A stretch of DNA of 12,981 nt from Candidatus Peregrinibacteria bacterium RIFCSPLOWO2_01_FULL_48_20 (GTDB taxonomy: Bacteria; Patescibacteriota; Gracilibacteria; UBA1369; 2-02-FULL-48-14). Both the position numbers and the translations under genes were made by a program. Shown in pieces: positions 1-7,127 of the stretch. How positions within the stretch are numbered: the stretch's first letter is position 1; each line of letters opens with the position of its first letter. Under the pieces are notes generated by a model that had not been told where the DNA came from, made no database searches, and saw only the letters and a program-made list of their open reading frames with translations. The stretch is taken from positions 1 to 12,981 of the forward strand of contig MFXB01000059.1 in NCBI GenBank assembly GCA_001787475.1, written 5' to 3'.

Positions 1-3000
1 ACACGAACCGGACTCAAGAAAACATTGGGATCGCAAATACCGTTAATGGTCGCTCTCGGATTGGTTTTGTCATCAAGATTGGTCTTGCTGGAGCTGTTGA
101 TCCAATCCCTCATTCGTTCTTGCCATTCATTGGGGATGTCGGTCAGTCTCATAAAATCTCCGGATTCGGTTCCCATCATGTACATTTCTCCGTCTTCACC
201 TTCAAAAAGGGACAACATATCTCCCGAAAGCAGTTCGACCGATTCAATATTTTTCGCGCCGCCAAGACCCTTAATAATTTGATTGGTCATCGCAATGATG
301 GTTTCCGACTTACCCGTTCCGCTGTCGCCTCCCATAACCACCGTTTTACGGAGTCCGTTTTTCGCGGTAATGGTCAAGGCGGAACCGTGAACGGGCATTC
401 CGCCAATGGCTTTCACGCGTTCGTTGGCCACCGTCAGCACGGGCTTTTTTAAATAGCCCATGTAATCGGTAATGTTTTCGGCATCCACCCATGAAACAGG
501 GATGGAAGTTCCGGCGGAATCTTCATCCAAAAAATAACCGATCCGGTAATCTTCCCCTATTGTTTTGGCGGGAATACCCATAAAACTGATGGCATCCGGC
601 TTTAACTTTTGCATTTCCTCCAAAGAGACGTCGAACTGAGGGAAAAGTCGCAGTTCTTCCACCATGTAGTGACTGTAGGATCGATGCATAACGAGCATCA
701 GGCGCGTGGGTCCCACTTGGACCATTTTGCAAACATAGTCTTTGGGGTTCATGACTTCGACAAATTCACCAAAACGTTTTCTGAAGAACTCTTTCCCTGG
801 AGCAGTGGTCCCGTCTCCGTCTCGGCGATAAATACCTCGTTCGTAGCCGGCCACGCGGGTAGCACCCGGAGTCACCATGGCGGGGGACCTGTCGGTAGCC
901 ACGCTTTGACCCGCAAATTCCGAGCGGCCGATGAATTTTTGGACCCATTCTTGCAAACAAGGATCGGCCTTAATGCCGCGAACCGTGGGATAAGCGGCTT
1001 GAAAACAGGGAGGGTAACTCACGTTTCGAGTAAGAGCCAGTAGCATTTCTTTAGTATGGGGAGGGACCAAACTTCCATCGAGGCTGTTCAAAAAAGCGGA
1101 AAACAATTCGTAGTCCCGACTGCACGCCAGAAGTTTATCCCTGTCTTCTTGAGGAAGTTTTGCATGGAGTCCTTTGATGACCCTTTCGATTCTTTCTTGA
1201 AGCACTTGAGCCTCTTTTTCGGGAGTTACAAAAGCTTGGATGATCGTCTGGATAAAATCGGAAATCCGGCCTTCCGCTCCTCTTAAAAGATCTCCTTGGT
1301 CCGAGGCGGAAAGACCGTCGGGAATTTTGAGGCCGAGGATTTTGATCATACTCGGGTCGAACCACAAATGAGCAACGCGAATGGCGACTTCTTCAAAAAT
1401 ATCACGGCGAACATTTTGGAAGTTACGTGATTTGAAGCGTTTTGCAAATTCATCGGCACCGTATTGAGCAATAATGTTACTGTCTTCCATTTGTTCCAAG
1501 CCCGAAATTTGTCCTTTCACTTGAAGTAAGAAAATATTGAACAAATCTCGAAAAGCTTCGCTGTTTATAAAATCTTCCGCCGTTCGACACTGAACGTCAC
1601 GAATGGTGACAATGGTGGCGGGGGAACCGGGTTCGATGCTGGACATATACTGTGAACCGGCTGGAGAAAAAGGATTGGTGAGCCTGTCCTTTCCCGTGCG
1701 TGGTCTCGAACGCAAATGGTCGAGGAGCACACCTTTATCCTGAATCGTTCGTGCCAAATCAATTTCGCCGCCGGGGAAAAGTTCCTTAAGCGCATTGTTG
1801 ATGGGATCAAGGTCCTCTTCATGATTCAAGCGAGCGCGAATAGTTTGGAACTCATCCCAATACTTGAGCAGCAAACGAAGGTCGGTTTCAATGCCCAAAC
1901 TAAAATCCTTATAGCCTTCTTCGGTTCCGTCCACCAAGCCCCCGAAAGCAAAACGAGCATAGCCTTTGGCTTGAGGGACAATCTCGATTTTTCGAGCCCG
2001 AGCCAAGGCCAAAAGAAAAGGCCGTAGCGCGGGATCATTTTCCGTTTGATCCAGACCCACCAAGAAATAGAAAGGGCCTTGGGGTTCGATGCAACGTTCT
2101 TCAAAACCAGGAAATTCTGTAGATAAACGCTGCACGGCATTCCACGCGGCCTGGCTTCTTTGCGCGGAATCTTTTTGGGTTTGTTTGTCGAGGCGGAAAT
2201 CTTTGAGTTTCGAAACGAGCTGGCTCAAAAATTGGCGATAATCGTGAGGCTCAGCACCGCGCGCTTGAAGTCGATCAAGCGTATTGCGTGCATTCAAAAG
2301 CAAGGAATAAAGCGAACCGTTAAAATCTTCCGCGCTCAAATCGGAAAAGTTCTCATCCAAAATTCTATCGATCAAAGCGCAGGAATCTTCATAGGGGTTG
2401 GTTGGGTTCAATAAAATGGTTTTCGGCTCGATTTCCTTGCAATTTCGTTTCACTAAAAGCCCCGCCAATAAAGTTTCAAGATCCATGTACAAAGACATGG
2501 CGTTGCAACCGTCAATATTTTCCGCTACAAAATCTTCAAAGTTCTTTCCGTCTTCCATTACGGAATGGTCATTCGTCAGGAGGACTCCCGTGCGGCGACC
2601 GGCACCCATGGCCCACTTCGTCGTTGAAATGGAACTGTAAATGCAAACAGGATTGGGGAAGCGAGCTCGATTTTGTTCGTAGAACTCGGCGAATGGGGAA
2701 TCGCCTTGTCGGTCTTTTACTTTTTTGGAAACTTGTTTGTGATAAGGCTCATCAGCCAAAATGGCCAAGTTGTAGCGGGAGGCAAGATCCAATAACTTAA
2801 GTTTCACTTCGGGAGTAGCCACTTGAGAAGTGGGATTATGCGGATCATTGAAATAAATCAGTATACTGGAGCAATAGAGTTCAAAAAGTTCCGGAAACTC
2901 GGCGAGTGCGCGACGTTTTTCTTCCAGTTGCCTTTCAAAAGAGTCGGGATTTTGAGATCCGTTCACATTCAACTCAATTTTTATAAAGTTCTTTTTGGGG

Positions 3001-5042
3001 AAATCTTCTTCGCGTAAAACGTCTCCCACAGTCCAACTCACTTCGGATAAGGCAAGACTGGGTTCAAAGGATTTGTTTTCAATATCGTTCAGGAGCCGTT
3101 CCACAAAGTCCAGATCGGCCGCTTCCAAACGGGAACGAGTACTCTCCAAAGGTTCTTTGATTTTCTCGGCAAAACGGGCGGCTTCGACTCTGATACGTCC
3201 CTCAAAGGCTCGAAGATGGTTTGCCGCGGCTCTAAATCGTCCTCGTTCCAACATTTTTGCAGCCGCTTCAATTCCTTTTTCACGAAGAAGCTGTGTGACC
3301 TTCTCCTTCAAAAGACCCGGAATATTAACGCCAAACGCTTCGTCCATGCGGGCTATCACCCTGTTGATGACCGCATCCGATCGAAGCGCGGATTCGTGAA
3401 GAACTTCCGTGACGCGGGTTTTTACATGGGCGCCGATGCGACTGGCCGCTTCTCCCTCGGGTGGGAGCTGAGGACTTCTGCGCGCATCCAAGGCTCGCTC
3501 CAAAGCCGCCGCTTCCGCCGCCGTGGTCCCCTCGGGTATTCCCTGGTCTCTTTTTAATGCAAGGAGTTTTTCTCTGCATGCCTGAAGTTTTTGTTCCTTA
3601 AAGTCGGCAACTTTTCTATTGTGACCCTTCAAATGAAAACGTCCGGGAAGTCCGATTTCACGACGGCCGCCGCCTTGTGGAACGGTAATGGCACGATAGC
3701 CTTTCCCTTTCAAATTTTTGAAAAAATAATCCATCGCCAGTTCTCCGGTTCGTTTCGCAAGGTGGCGATTGCTCTCTTCAATTTCAGAAAAATCACCAGA
3801 TTTCATTTTTTTTACGAATTCCAAAAAGCGTTTGAATTTTTTTAAATTCACATGATCCAATTGTGCTGTTTTTTGCCATTCTTTTTTTCGAACGTCTCCA
3901 TGCGGAAGCGTATGCACTCCCTCCGCTTCCAAAAGAGCGGCCTTCCTATCAACGCTTTCAATGAGCTGATCAATATCGCCGTTTTTAAAGTTCTCCAAAA
4001 TCAAACGAAAATTCATTTGCGTGTTGGCGGGCGTTCCCGAATCTTTCACATGGAATTGCTCCAAATATTTGGTGACCTCCGGAATAAGAGAGTAAACCAA
4101 AACGGTGCCGGATCTTTTTGCGGCATCCGAATGATCAATTACCACCAAACGGCCGATCAGCCCTTTCCATTCTTCCTTCAGAACATCATCCGTAAAAATG
4201 TTATGGGGGATGGAACTTGCCTTCACGATAAACATGGACCTCTTATCCGCTTTCATTTCCTGCATCAAACGGGGAGTAAACGGTTGTGACTCTTCCATTA
4301 CGCGCACCGGACAATTCCCGTTAACGTGTTTGCTGAAAAGCTGTTCACGAATCAAACGAAGAGCGGTTTCACTCGTTCCGCTCACAAGGGCTTTGGTGAG
4401 ACCGCGAGCTCCTTCCAAATTAGGGAACTCAATCGCTCTTTTTTTGAAATCGCGCTTTTCGGCCTCCGTCGTGTAATGGGTACTTTGCTCGTTCAAACGA
4501 TCGACGGCGCCCAGAAAACGATCGAAAACTCCTTTGTCGCAATGAATGAGATCGCGAAAGGCATAAATATTTTGCAAAGTTCCTCCAAAAACAATTTGCT
4601 CCACCGTTTGAATTCCTTTGGGCGTGACCGGAGGAGTGCCGAGCGAAAATCGATAACGGGTGAGGGCTTCCACCAGTTCCGGTGTAACAGTGACGTCGGG
4701 GCCGCCTTTACCGGTGGAAACTTTTTCCCCCATCGCTCCGCGCAAGGCTTTCTCGAACTTTGTTCCACTGGAAAGTACTTCAAACACATCCGAAGGAATG
4801 GGCTTGGTGATGATTTGTTTGATGTACTCATAGGAAATGTCATCGAGCAAACGCTTGCACTCCGCCACTTCGGCCTGCACGTATTGAAGTTCACCCTCAC
4901 TAAGACCGAGCAGCCTGTCTTTAAGATTAATAATACGATTAATGACCGGCATGAGAGGCGTTACCTTTACTTCATCCATTAAAGGTTCGGCAAATTCTTT
5001 AAGCTGAGTGATCTCTCCTTCGAGATCCTGATAGTAACTCAT
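1..5042 (-). CDS. Giant multidomain protein: PLP aminotransferase core plus HprK/PEPCK-like P-loop domain (3' end off the window)
   Basis: One uninterrupted frame runs from ATG at 5042 to the left edge, at least 1,680 codons with no stop, so the C-terminus is missing. Residues about 732-1035 carry a fold-type I aminotransferase core: NDPHNPTS (N736), ADEPY (D764, Y767), the PLP lysine in TTKW (K809), R817 and G819 at K+8 and K+10, and substrate-carboxylate Arg R1030 in YARFAFGG. The N-to-D spacing of 28 and D-to-Y spacing of 3 equal those of aspartate aminotransferase. Residues about 1555-1680 look like HPr kinase/PEP carboxykinase: VHGSALTI, then Walker A GDSGTGKSET (K1578), then SGDM about 30 residues on. 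Residues 1-470 are unrecognised; about 477-650 are helical and charged, probably coiled coil. No signal peptide or membrane helix seen, so probably cytoplasmic. The start overlaps the upstream small gene as ATGA, implying translational coupling. Substrates are unknown; the domain calls come from motifs and the fusion's function is not inferable. Confidence 0.9.
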   Translation of the reverse strand, partial: MSYYQDLEGEITQLKEFAEPLMDEVKVTPLMPVINRIINLKDRLLGLSEGELQYVQAEVAECKRLLDDISYEYIKQIITKPIPSDVFEVLSSGTKFEKALRGAMGEKVSTGKGGPDVTVTPELVEALTRYRFSLGTPPVTPKGIQTVEQIVFGGTLQNIYAFRDLIHCDKGVFDRFLGAVDRLNEQSTHYTTEAEKRDFKKRAIEFPNLEGARGLTKALVSGTSETALRLIREQLFSKHVNGNCPVRVMEESQPFTPRLMQEMKADKRSMFIVKASSIPHNIFTDDVLKEEWKGLIGRLVVIDHSDAAKRSGTVLVYSLIPEVTKYLEQFHVKDSGTPANTQMNFRLILENFKNGDIDQLIESVDRKAALLEAEGVHTLPHGDVRKKEWQKTAQLDHVNLKKFKRFLEFVKKMKSGDFSEIEESNRHLAKRTGELAMDYFFKNLKGKGYRAITVPQGGGRREIGLPGRFHLKGHNRKVADFKEQKLQACREKLLALKRDQGIPEGTTAAEAAALERALDARRSPQLPPEGEAASRIGAHVKTRVTEVLHESALRSDAVINRVIARMDEAFGVNIPGLLKEKVTQLLREKGIEAAAKMLERGRFRAAANHLRAFEGRIRVEAARFAEKIKEPLESTRSRLEAADLDFVERLLNDIENKSFEPSLALSEVSWTVGDVLREEDFPKKNFIKIELNVNGSQNPDSFERQLEEKRRALAEFPELFELYCSSILIYFNDPHNPTSQVATPEVKLKLLDLASRYNLAILADEPYHKQVSKKVKDRQGDSPFAEFYEQNRARFPNPVCIYSSISTTKWAMGAGRRTGVLLTNDHSVMEDGKNFEDFVAENIDGCNAMSLYMDLETLLAGLLVKRNCKEIEPKTILLNPTNPYEDSCALIDRILDENFSDLSAEDFNGSLYSLLLNARNTLDRLQARGAEPHDYRQFLSQLVSKLKDFRLDKQTQKDSAQRSQAAWNAVQRLSTEFPGFEERCIEPQGPFYFLVGLDQTENDPALRPFLLALARARKIEIVPQAKGYARFAFGGLVDGTEEGYKDFSLGIETDLRLLLKYWDEFQTIRARLNHEEDLDPINNALKELFPGGEIDLARTIQDKGVLLDHLRSRPRTGKDRLTNPFSPAGSQYMSSIEPGSPATIVTIRDVQCRTAEDFINSEAFRDLFNIFLLQVKGQISGLEQMEDSNIIAQYGADEFAKRFKSRNFQNVRRDIFEEVAIRVAHLWFDPSMIKILGLKIPDGLSASDQGDLLRGAEGRISDFIQTIIQAFVTPEKEAQVLQERIERVIKGLHAKLPQEDRDKLLACSRDYELFSAFLNSLDGSLVPPHTKEMLLALTRNVSYPPCFQAAYPTVRGIKADPCLQEWVQKFIGRSEFAGQSVATDRSPAMVTPGATRVAGYERGIYRRDGDGTTAPGKEFFRKRFGEFVEVMNPKDYVCKMVQVGPTRLMLVMHRSYSHYMVEELRLFPQFDVSLEEMQKLKPDAISFMGIPAKTIGEDYRIGYFLDEDSAGTSIPVSWVDAENITDYMGYLKKPVLTVANERVKAIGGMPVHGSALTITAKNGLRKTVVMGGDSGTGKSETIIAMTNQIIKGLGGAKNIESVELLSGDMLSLFEGEDGEMYMMGTESGDFMRLTDIPNEWQERMRDWINSSSKTNLDDKTNPRATINGICDPNVFLSPVR

Positions 5043-5281
5043 GAGTCGAGAGTTTGGGAATAAAAGTCCTCAATTTTCGGGAGCAAAACATTCAATTTTT
5101 CGTTTTCATCGCAATAATCCAAAATTTCAAAATAGATTTTTTCCAGCGAATCGGTATCTTCAAAATAGGAATAAATCGCCACTTGAATACCCAGAATTTC
5201 AAGTTCACTCAAGTTGAGCTTTGGCAACTGCACCGTAAGCAGTTCGACAATAAATCTTTGAAAAGAGATTATTTTTTCCAT
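5039..5281 (-). CDS. Small acidic protein of unknown function, coupled to the giant gene
   Basis: This is an 80-residue protein starting MEKIISFQRF and ending SQTLDS. I do not recognise a family. It is rich in Leu, Ile, Glu and Asp with only a few Lys/Arg, has no signal peptide or clear membrane span, and looks all-helical; two hydrophobic stretches (about 10-35) are broken by polar residues. Its TGA stop overlaps the ATG of the giant aminotransferase/P-loop gene in the ATGA arrangement, so the two are almost certainly cotranscribed and translationally coupled. A promoter and a short hairpin lie directly upstream. No Shine-Dalgarno sequence precedes the ATG. An accessory or partner subunit of the giant protein is a reasonable inference but rests on position only. 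The clean overlap and the promoter make it a likely real gene despite its size. Confidence 0.72.
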   Translation of the reverse strand: MEKIISFQRFIVELLTVQLPKLNLSELEILGIQVAIYSYFEDTDSLEKIYFEILDYCDENEKLNVLLPKIEDFYSQTLDS

Positions 5282-5284
5282 GAG

Positions 5285-5303
5285 GCGAACCCGAAGGGTT
5301 TGC
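5285..5303 (-). other. 5'-UTR hairpin next to the small-gene start
   Basis: Bases 5285-5292 pair with 5296-5303 (8 pairs including one G-T wobble) around a 3-base loop; as RNA on the minus strand it reads GCAAACCC-UUC-GGGUUCGC. It ends 3 bases before the ATG at 5281, inside the leader expected from the promoter at 5322-5350. It lacks a U-run, so it is not a good intrinsic terminator. It could limit ribosome access or stabilise the 5' end; the role is inferred. Confidence 0.5.
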
Positions 5304-5321
5304 TAAGCAATAAGATGCCGA

Positions 5322-5350
5322 ATGATAAGCGAAAGCGCCGCCCTTGACAA
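5322..5350 (-). promoter_or_regulatory. Sigma70-like promoter for the small gene and giant gene
   Basis: On the minus strand TTGTCA (5350-5345) is followed after exactly 17 bases by TATCAT (5327-5322), one mismatch each from TTGACA and TATAAT. Transcription would begin near 5315 and give a leader of about 34 bases that contains the hairpin at 5285-5303. The promoter lies in the 143-base gap after the asparaginase gene, so the giant gene need not depend on readthrough from upstream. Confidence 0.6.
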
Positions 5351-5395
5351 AAATATGGACTTGCGAAGTTTTCCGAAGCGTATATTCTAGCTCAA

Positions 5396-5413
5396 ATAAG
5401 CCAATAAATCGGC
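5396..5413 (-). terminator. Weak possible terminator after the asparaginase gene
   Basis: About 12 bases past the asparaginase stop, the minus strand has AAGCC, an 8-base loop and GGCTT, followed by ATTTGAG. The 5-bp stem and short T stretch make it a poor intrinsic terminator. It may only slow transcription, or be chance. Confidence 0.25.
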
Positions 5414-5424
5414 TTCATCGATCT

Positions 5425-6417
5425 TTAAATACTCATTTCGCCGGCCAAATCGCTTTCCATGAGTTTTTTCACTTCGCTCAACTTTCGCGTTTGCGCGAGC
5501 ACCCACATCAGCTTGGCGACACAGGCCTCGGTGGTCATGTCTTTGGAACTGATGGCACCTGCTTCAAAAGCCTCAAAGCCCACCGCATAGGAAGTGAGAT
5601 TGGTGATGCCTTTTTCCATCTGATTGGCCAGCACCAAAGGAATGCCGCGTTTGCTGCATTTTTCAATCTGCATGATGATGTTGGAAGGCACGTTGCCTGG
5701 ACCAAATCCTTCTAAAATGATGCCATGCGCTTTTCGAGCGAGCACTTTATCGATGATGGCCGGATCAAAACCGGGAAAAAGCTTTAAAACCGAAATATTG
5801 GAGTCGAAACGCGGCTCGTACTTCAGTTTTCGATCACGCCTCTTAAGCCTCCAGTCCTCCAGTTTAATGGGACGACCGAGCTCGCCGAGCACGGGAAAAT
5901 TCGGGGAGTGAAAAAGAGCCGAAAACGATTCGTGAAACTTCTTCGCACGATTCCCGCGAATGATGTGATTCGACAGCACAATGCAGACCTCCGCAATATC
6001 GAGCGTGGCCGTAAGACACGCGTAAATCAAATTATTTCGTCCGTCCGAACCGATTTCATTGAGCGGCACGAGCGAACCCGTCAAAACAATGGGTTTATTC
6101 AAGTTTTGCAGGGCAAAGGAAATGGCGCTGGCCGTGTAGGCCATGGTGTCGGTTCCGTGCGCAATCACAAAACCGTCATAAAGATCGTAAAGCTCGTGAA
6201 TCTTTCGGGCGATTTGCGTCCAAATGTCCGGGCTCATGTTCGAGCTGTCGATGTTCACCAAAACCTTAAAATCAAATTGGATTATTTTTTGCAGCTCCGG
6301 AAAAAGCCGTAAAATTTCGGACGCATCTTGCGCCGGTCCCAATACGCCGGTGGAGGGATTTCGCACCATCCCGATCGTTCCACCACAGAAGATGAGACAA
6401 ATTTTTGGTTTTTTCAT
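5425..6417 (-). CDS. ansA: Type I (cytoplasmic) L-asparaginase
   Basis: Hydrolyses L-asparagine to aspartate and ammonia in the cytoplasm. The 330-residue protein matches the usual length of E. coli AnsA-type enzymes. Family landmarks are all present: nucleophile Thr in CGGTIGM (T14), DSSNM (58-61), the second catalytic motif HGTDT (87-91, T89-D90), GSDGRNN (123-129), the catalytic-triad-type Lys in RGNRAKKFH (K160), and C-terminal TTEACVAKLMW. There is no signal peptide, which separates it from periplasmic type II enzymes; the extra N-terminal domain of the archaeal tRNA amidotransferase subunit GatD is also absent. In-frame ATGs at 6438 and 6435 exist, but MKKPKICLIF at 6417 matches the family start and avoids overlapping the upstream gene. 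It lies 7 bases after the kinase-like gene, so the two are probably cotranscribed. No Shine-Dalgarno is visible. Nitrogen scavenging is the likely role. Confidence 0.93.
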   Translation of the reverse strand: MKKPKICLIFCGGTIGMVRNPSTGVLGPAQDASEILRLFPELQKIIQFDFKVLVNIDSSNMSPDIWTQIARKIHELYDLYDGFVIAHGTDTMAYTASAISFALQNLNKPIVLTGSLVPLNEIGSDGRNNLIYACLTATLDIAEVCIVLSNHIIRGNRAKKFHESFSALFHSPNFPVLGELGRPIKLEDWRLKRRDRKLKYEPRFDSNISVLKLFPGFDPAIIDKVLARKAHGIILEGFGPGNVPSNIIMQIEKCSKRGIPLVLANQMEKGITNLTSYAVGFEAFEAGAISSKDMTTEACVAKLMWVLAQTRKLSEVKKLMESDLAGEMSI

Positions 6418-6418
6418 A

Positions 6419-6430
6419 GTATGATCATAC
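6419..6430. repeat. 12-bp perfect palindrome at the kinase-like/ansA junction
   Basis: GTATGATCATAC reads the same on both strands. It covers the TGA stop (6427-6425) of the kinase-like gene and ends one base before the ansA ATG. It could be an operator or a small hairpin influencing ansA translation, but half of it is coding sequence, so chance is quite possible. Confidence 0.35.
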
Positions 6431-7024
6431 GGCATCATGACACGCTAAAAGTACAGCGCCTAGAGTATTTTGCAGTAAAGTACGAACTTCCATATCCATG
6501 TCGCGCCTGAATGAAGAACCGGTACGGAGCACTCTTAAAGAAGGATCAACGAGGACTAAACCTTCCTCGCAAGTGAGTAAGTTTTGAGTCAAAGGAAGTT
6601 CAGGGCGGAGAGCTTTATGGATCTCTCTATAACCAAATAAGTCCAGAGTATGACCCCTCATAGTTATTAAAGATCGCGCCGCTGCCATGATCGTAGAGAA
6701 GTCACGTCTAACTTCAGGGCGTGCCAAGTCCGCCCCTCTAAAATGAGTCCCTGCTTTCTTTTCCGTGATCATGCAGTAGGGAACCATAAAGTAACCGTCG
6801 GGCATTTCAATAGAAGAGGTTCCGCAGATCTCGGTTTTAGGCATAGGTACTTTCAATTGGCCGAGCCATTCAAGTTCTCTTCGGATTGCCCGGTATGTCT
6901 TTAATACACCTCCATCCGGCATTTGTCTTCCTCTCCTTGGCCATTTGATTAAGGTGTGTGGATCTAATTCAGCCACTTCATGCTCGGCACCACCTTGGAG
7001 CAATTGTCCTGGGCAAAATTTCAT
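6425..7024 (-). CDS. Protein-kinase-like-fold protein of unknown substrate
   Basis: A 199-residue protein from ATG at 7024 (MKFCPGQLL). A TTG at 7072 would add 16 residues, but the ATG is preferred. I do not recognise the family; the order of conserved-looking residues suggests a reduced kinase or aminoglycoside-phosphotransferase-like fold: a Lys in TLIKWP (K27), a helix Glu in RREL (E50), a hinge-like hydrophobic strand FMVPYCMI (79-86), H125 and D128 in GHTLDLFG, N148 in LTQNLL and D160 in GLVLVDPSL. There is no clear Gly-rich loop, and the H-x-D spacing is not canonical, so activity is uncertain. Codons differ from its neighbours: many AGA/AGG, TCT, TTA and CCT where the others favour CGC/CGT, TCC and CTC/TTG, which hints at a different origin. 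It is 7 bases upstream of ansA in an apparent two-gene operon, divergent from ileS. Confidence 0.72.
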   Translation of the reverse strand: MKFCPGQLLQGGAEHEVAELDPHTLIKWPRRGRQMPDGGVLKTYRAIRRELEWLGQLKVPMPKTEICGTSSIEMPDGYFMVPYCMITEKKAGTHFRGADLARPEVRRDFSTIMAAARSLITMRGHTLDLFGYREIHKALRPELPLTQNLLTCEEGLVLVDPSLRVLRTGSSFRRDMDMEVRTLLQNTLGAVLLACHDAV

Positions 7025-7072
7025 TGCTTCTTTCTTATAGGTTCTCCACCCTACATAAGAGAAACACCTCAA

Positions 7073-7092
7073 GCAAGTGCCATATCACTTGC
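7073..7092. repeat. Inverted repeat in the divergent promoter region
   Basis: GCAAGTG (7073-7079) and CACTTGC (7086-7092) are perfect 7-base inverted arms around a 6-base spacer. The right arm overlaps the proposed ileS -35 box, and the site lies about 50 bases upstream of the kinase-like gene start, so a repressor bound here could affect both genes. Whether it acts as an operator or as an RNA hairpin cannot be told from sequence. Confidence 0.45.
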
Positions 7093-7118
7093 CCGCTCGG
7101 TAAGACTCCGAGTAAAAT
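7089..7118 (+). promoter_or_regulatory. Candidate promoter of the ileS operon
   Basis: TTGCCC (7089-7094), 18 bases, TAAAAT (7113-7118). The expected transcription start, about 7125, is within a few bases of the ileS ATG at 7128, which would give a leaderless or nearly leaderless mRNA; this fits the absence of a Shine-Dalgarno sequence. The spacer contains a small inverted repeat, CTCGG (7096-7100) with CCGAG (7108-7112). The -35 match is only moderate. An alternative -10, TACAAT at 7118-7123, has no good -35 partner. Confidence 0.45.
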
Positions 7119-7127
7119 ACAATCACT

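Noticed and set aside
4326..4982. A 218-codon plus-strand frame and many shorter ones across 1-5040.
   Set aside because: All lie opposite the continuous minus-strand giant frame, which has recognisable domains in the same register at both ends of the region.
5344..5386. Plus-strand promoter with TTGACA (5344-5349) and TATATT (5381-5386).
   Set aside because: The boxes are 31 bases apart instead of about 17, and no plus-strand gene follows. The complementary-strand promoter at 5322-5350 fits far better.
7025..7127. T-box riboswitch upstream of ileS.
   Set aside because: The space before the ATG is only about 100 bases, the proposed promoter lies within its last 40, and no specifier-loop or T-box consensus sequence is visible.
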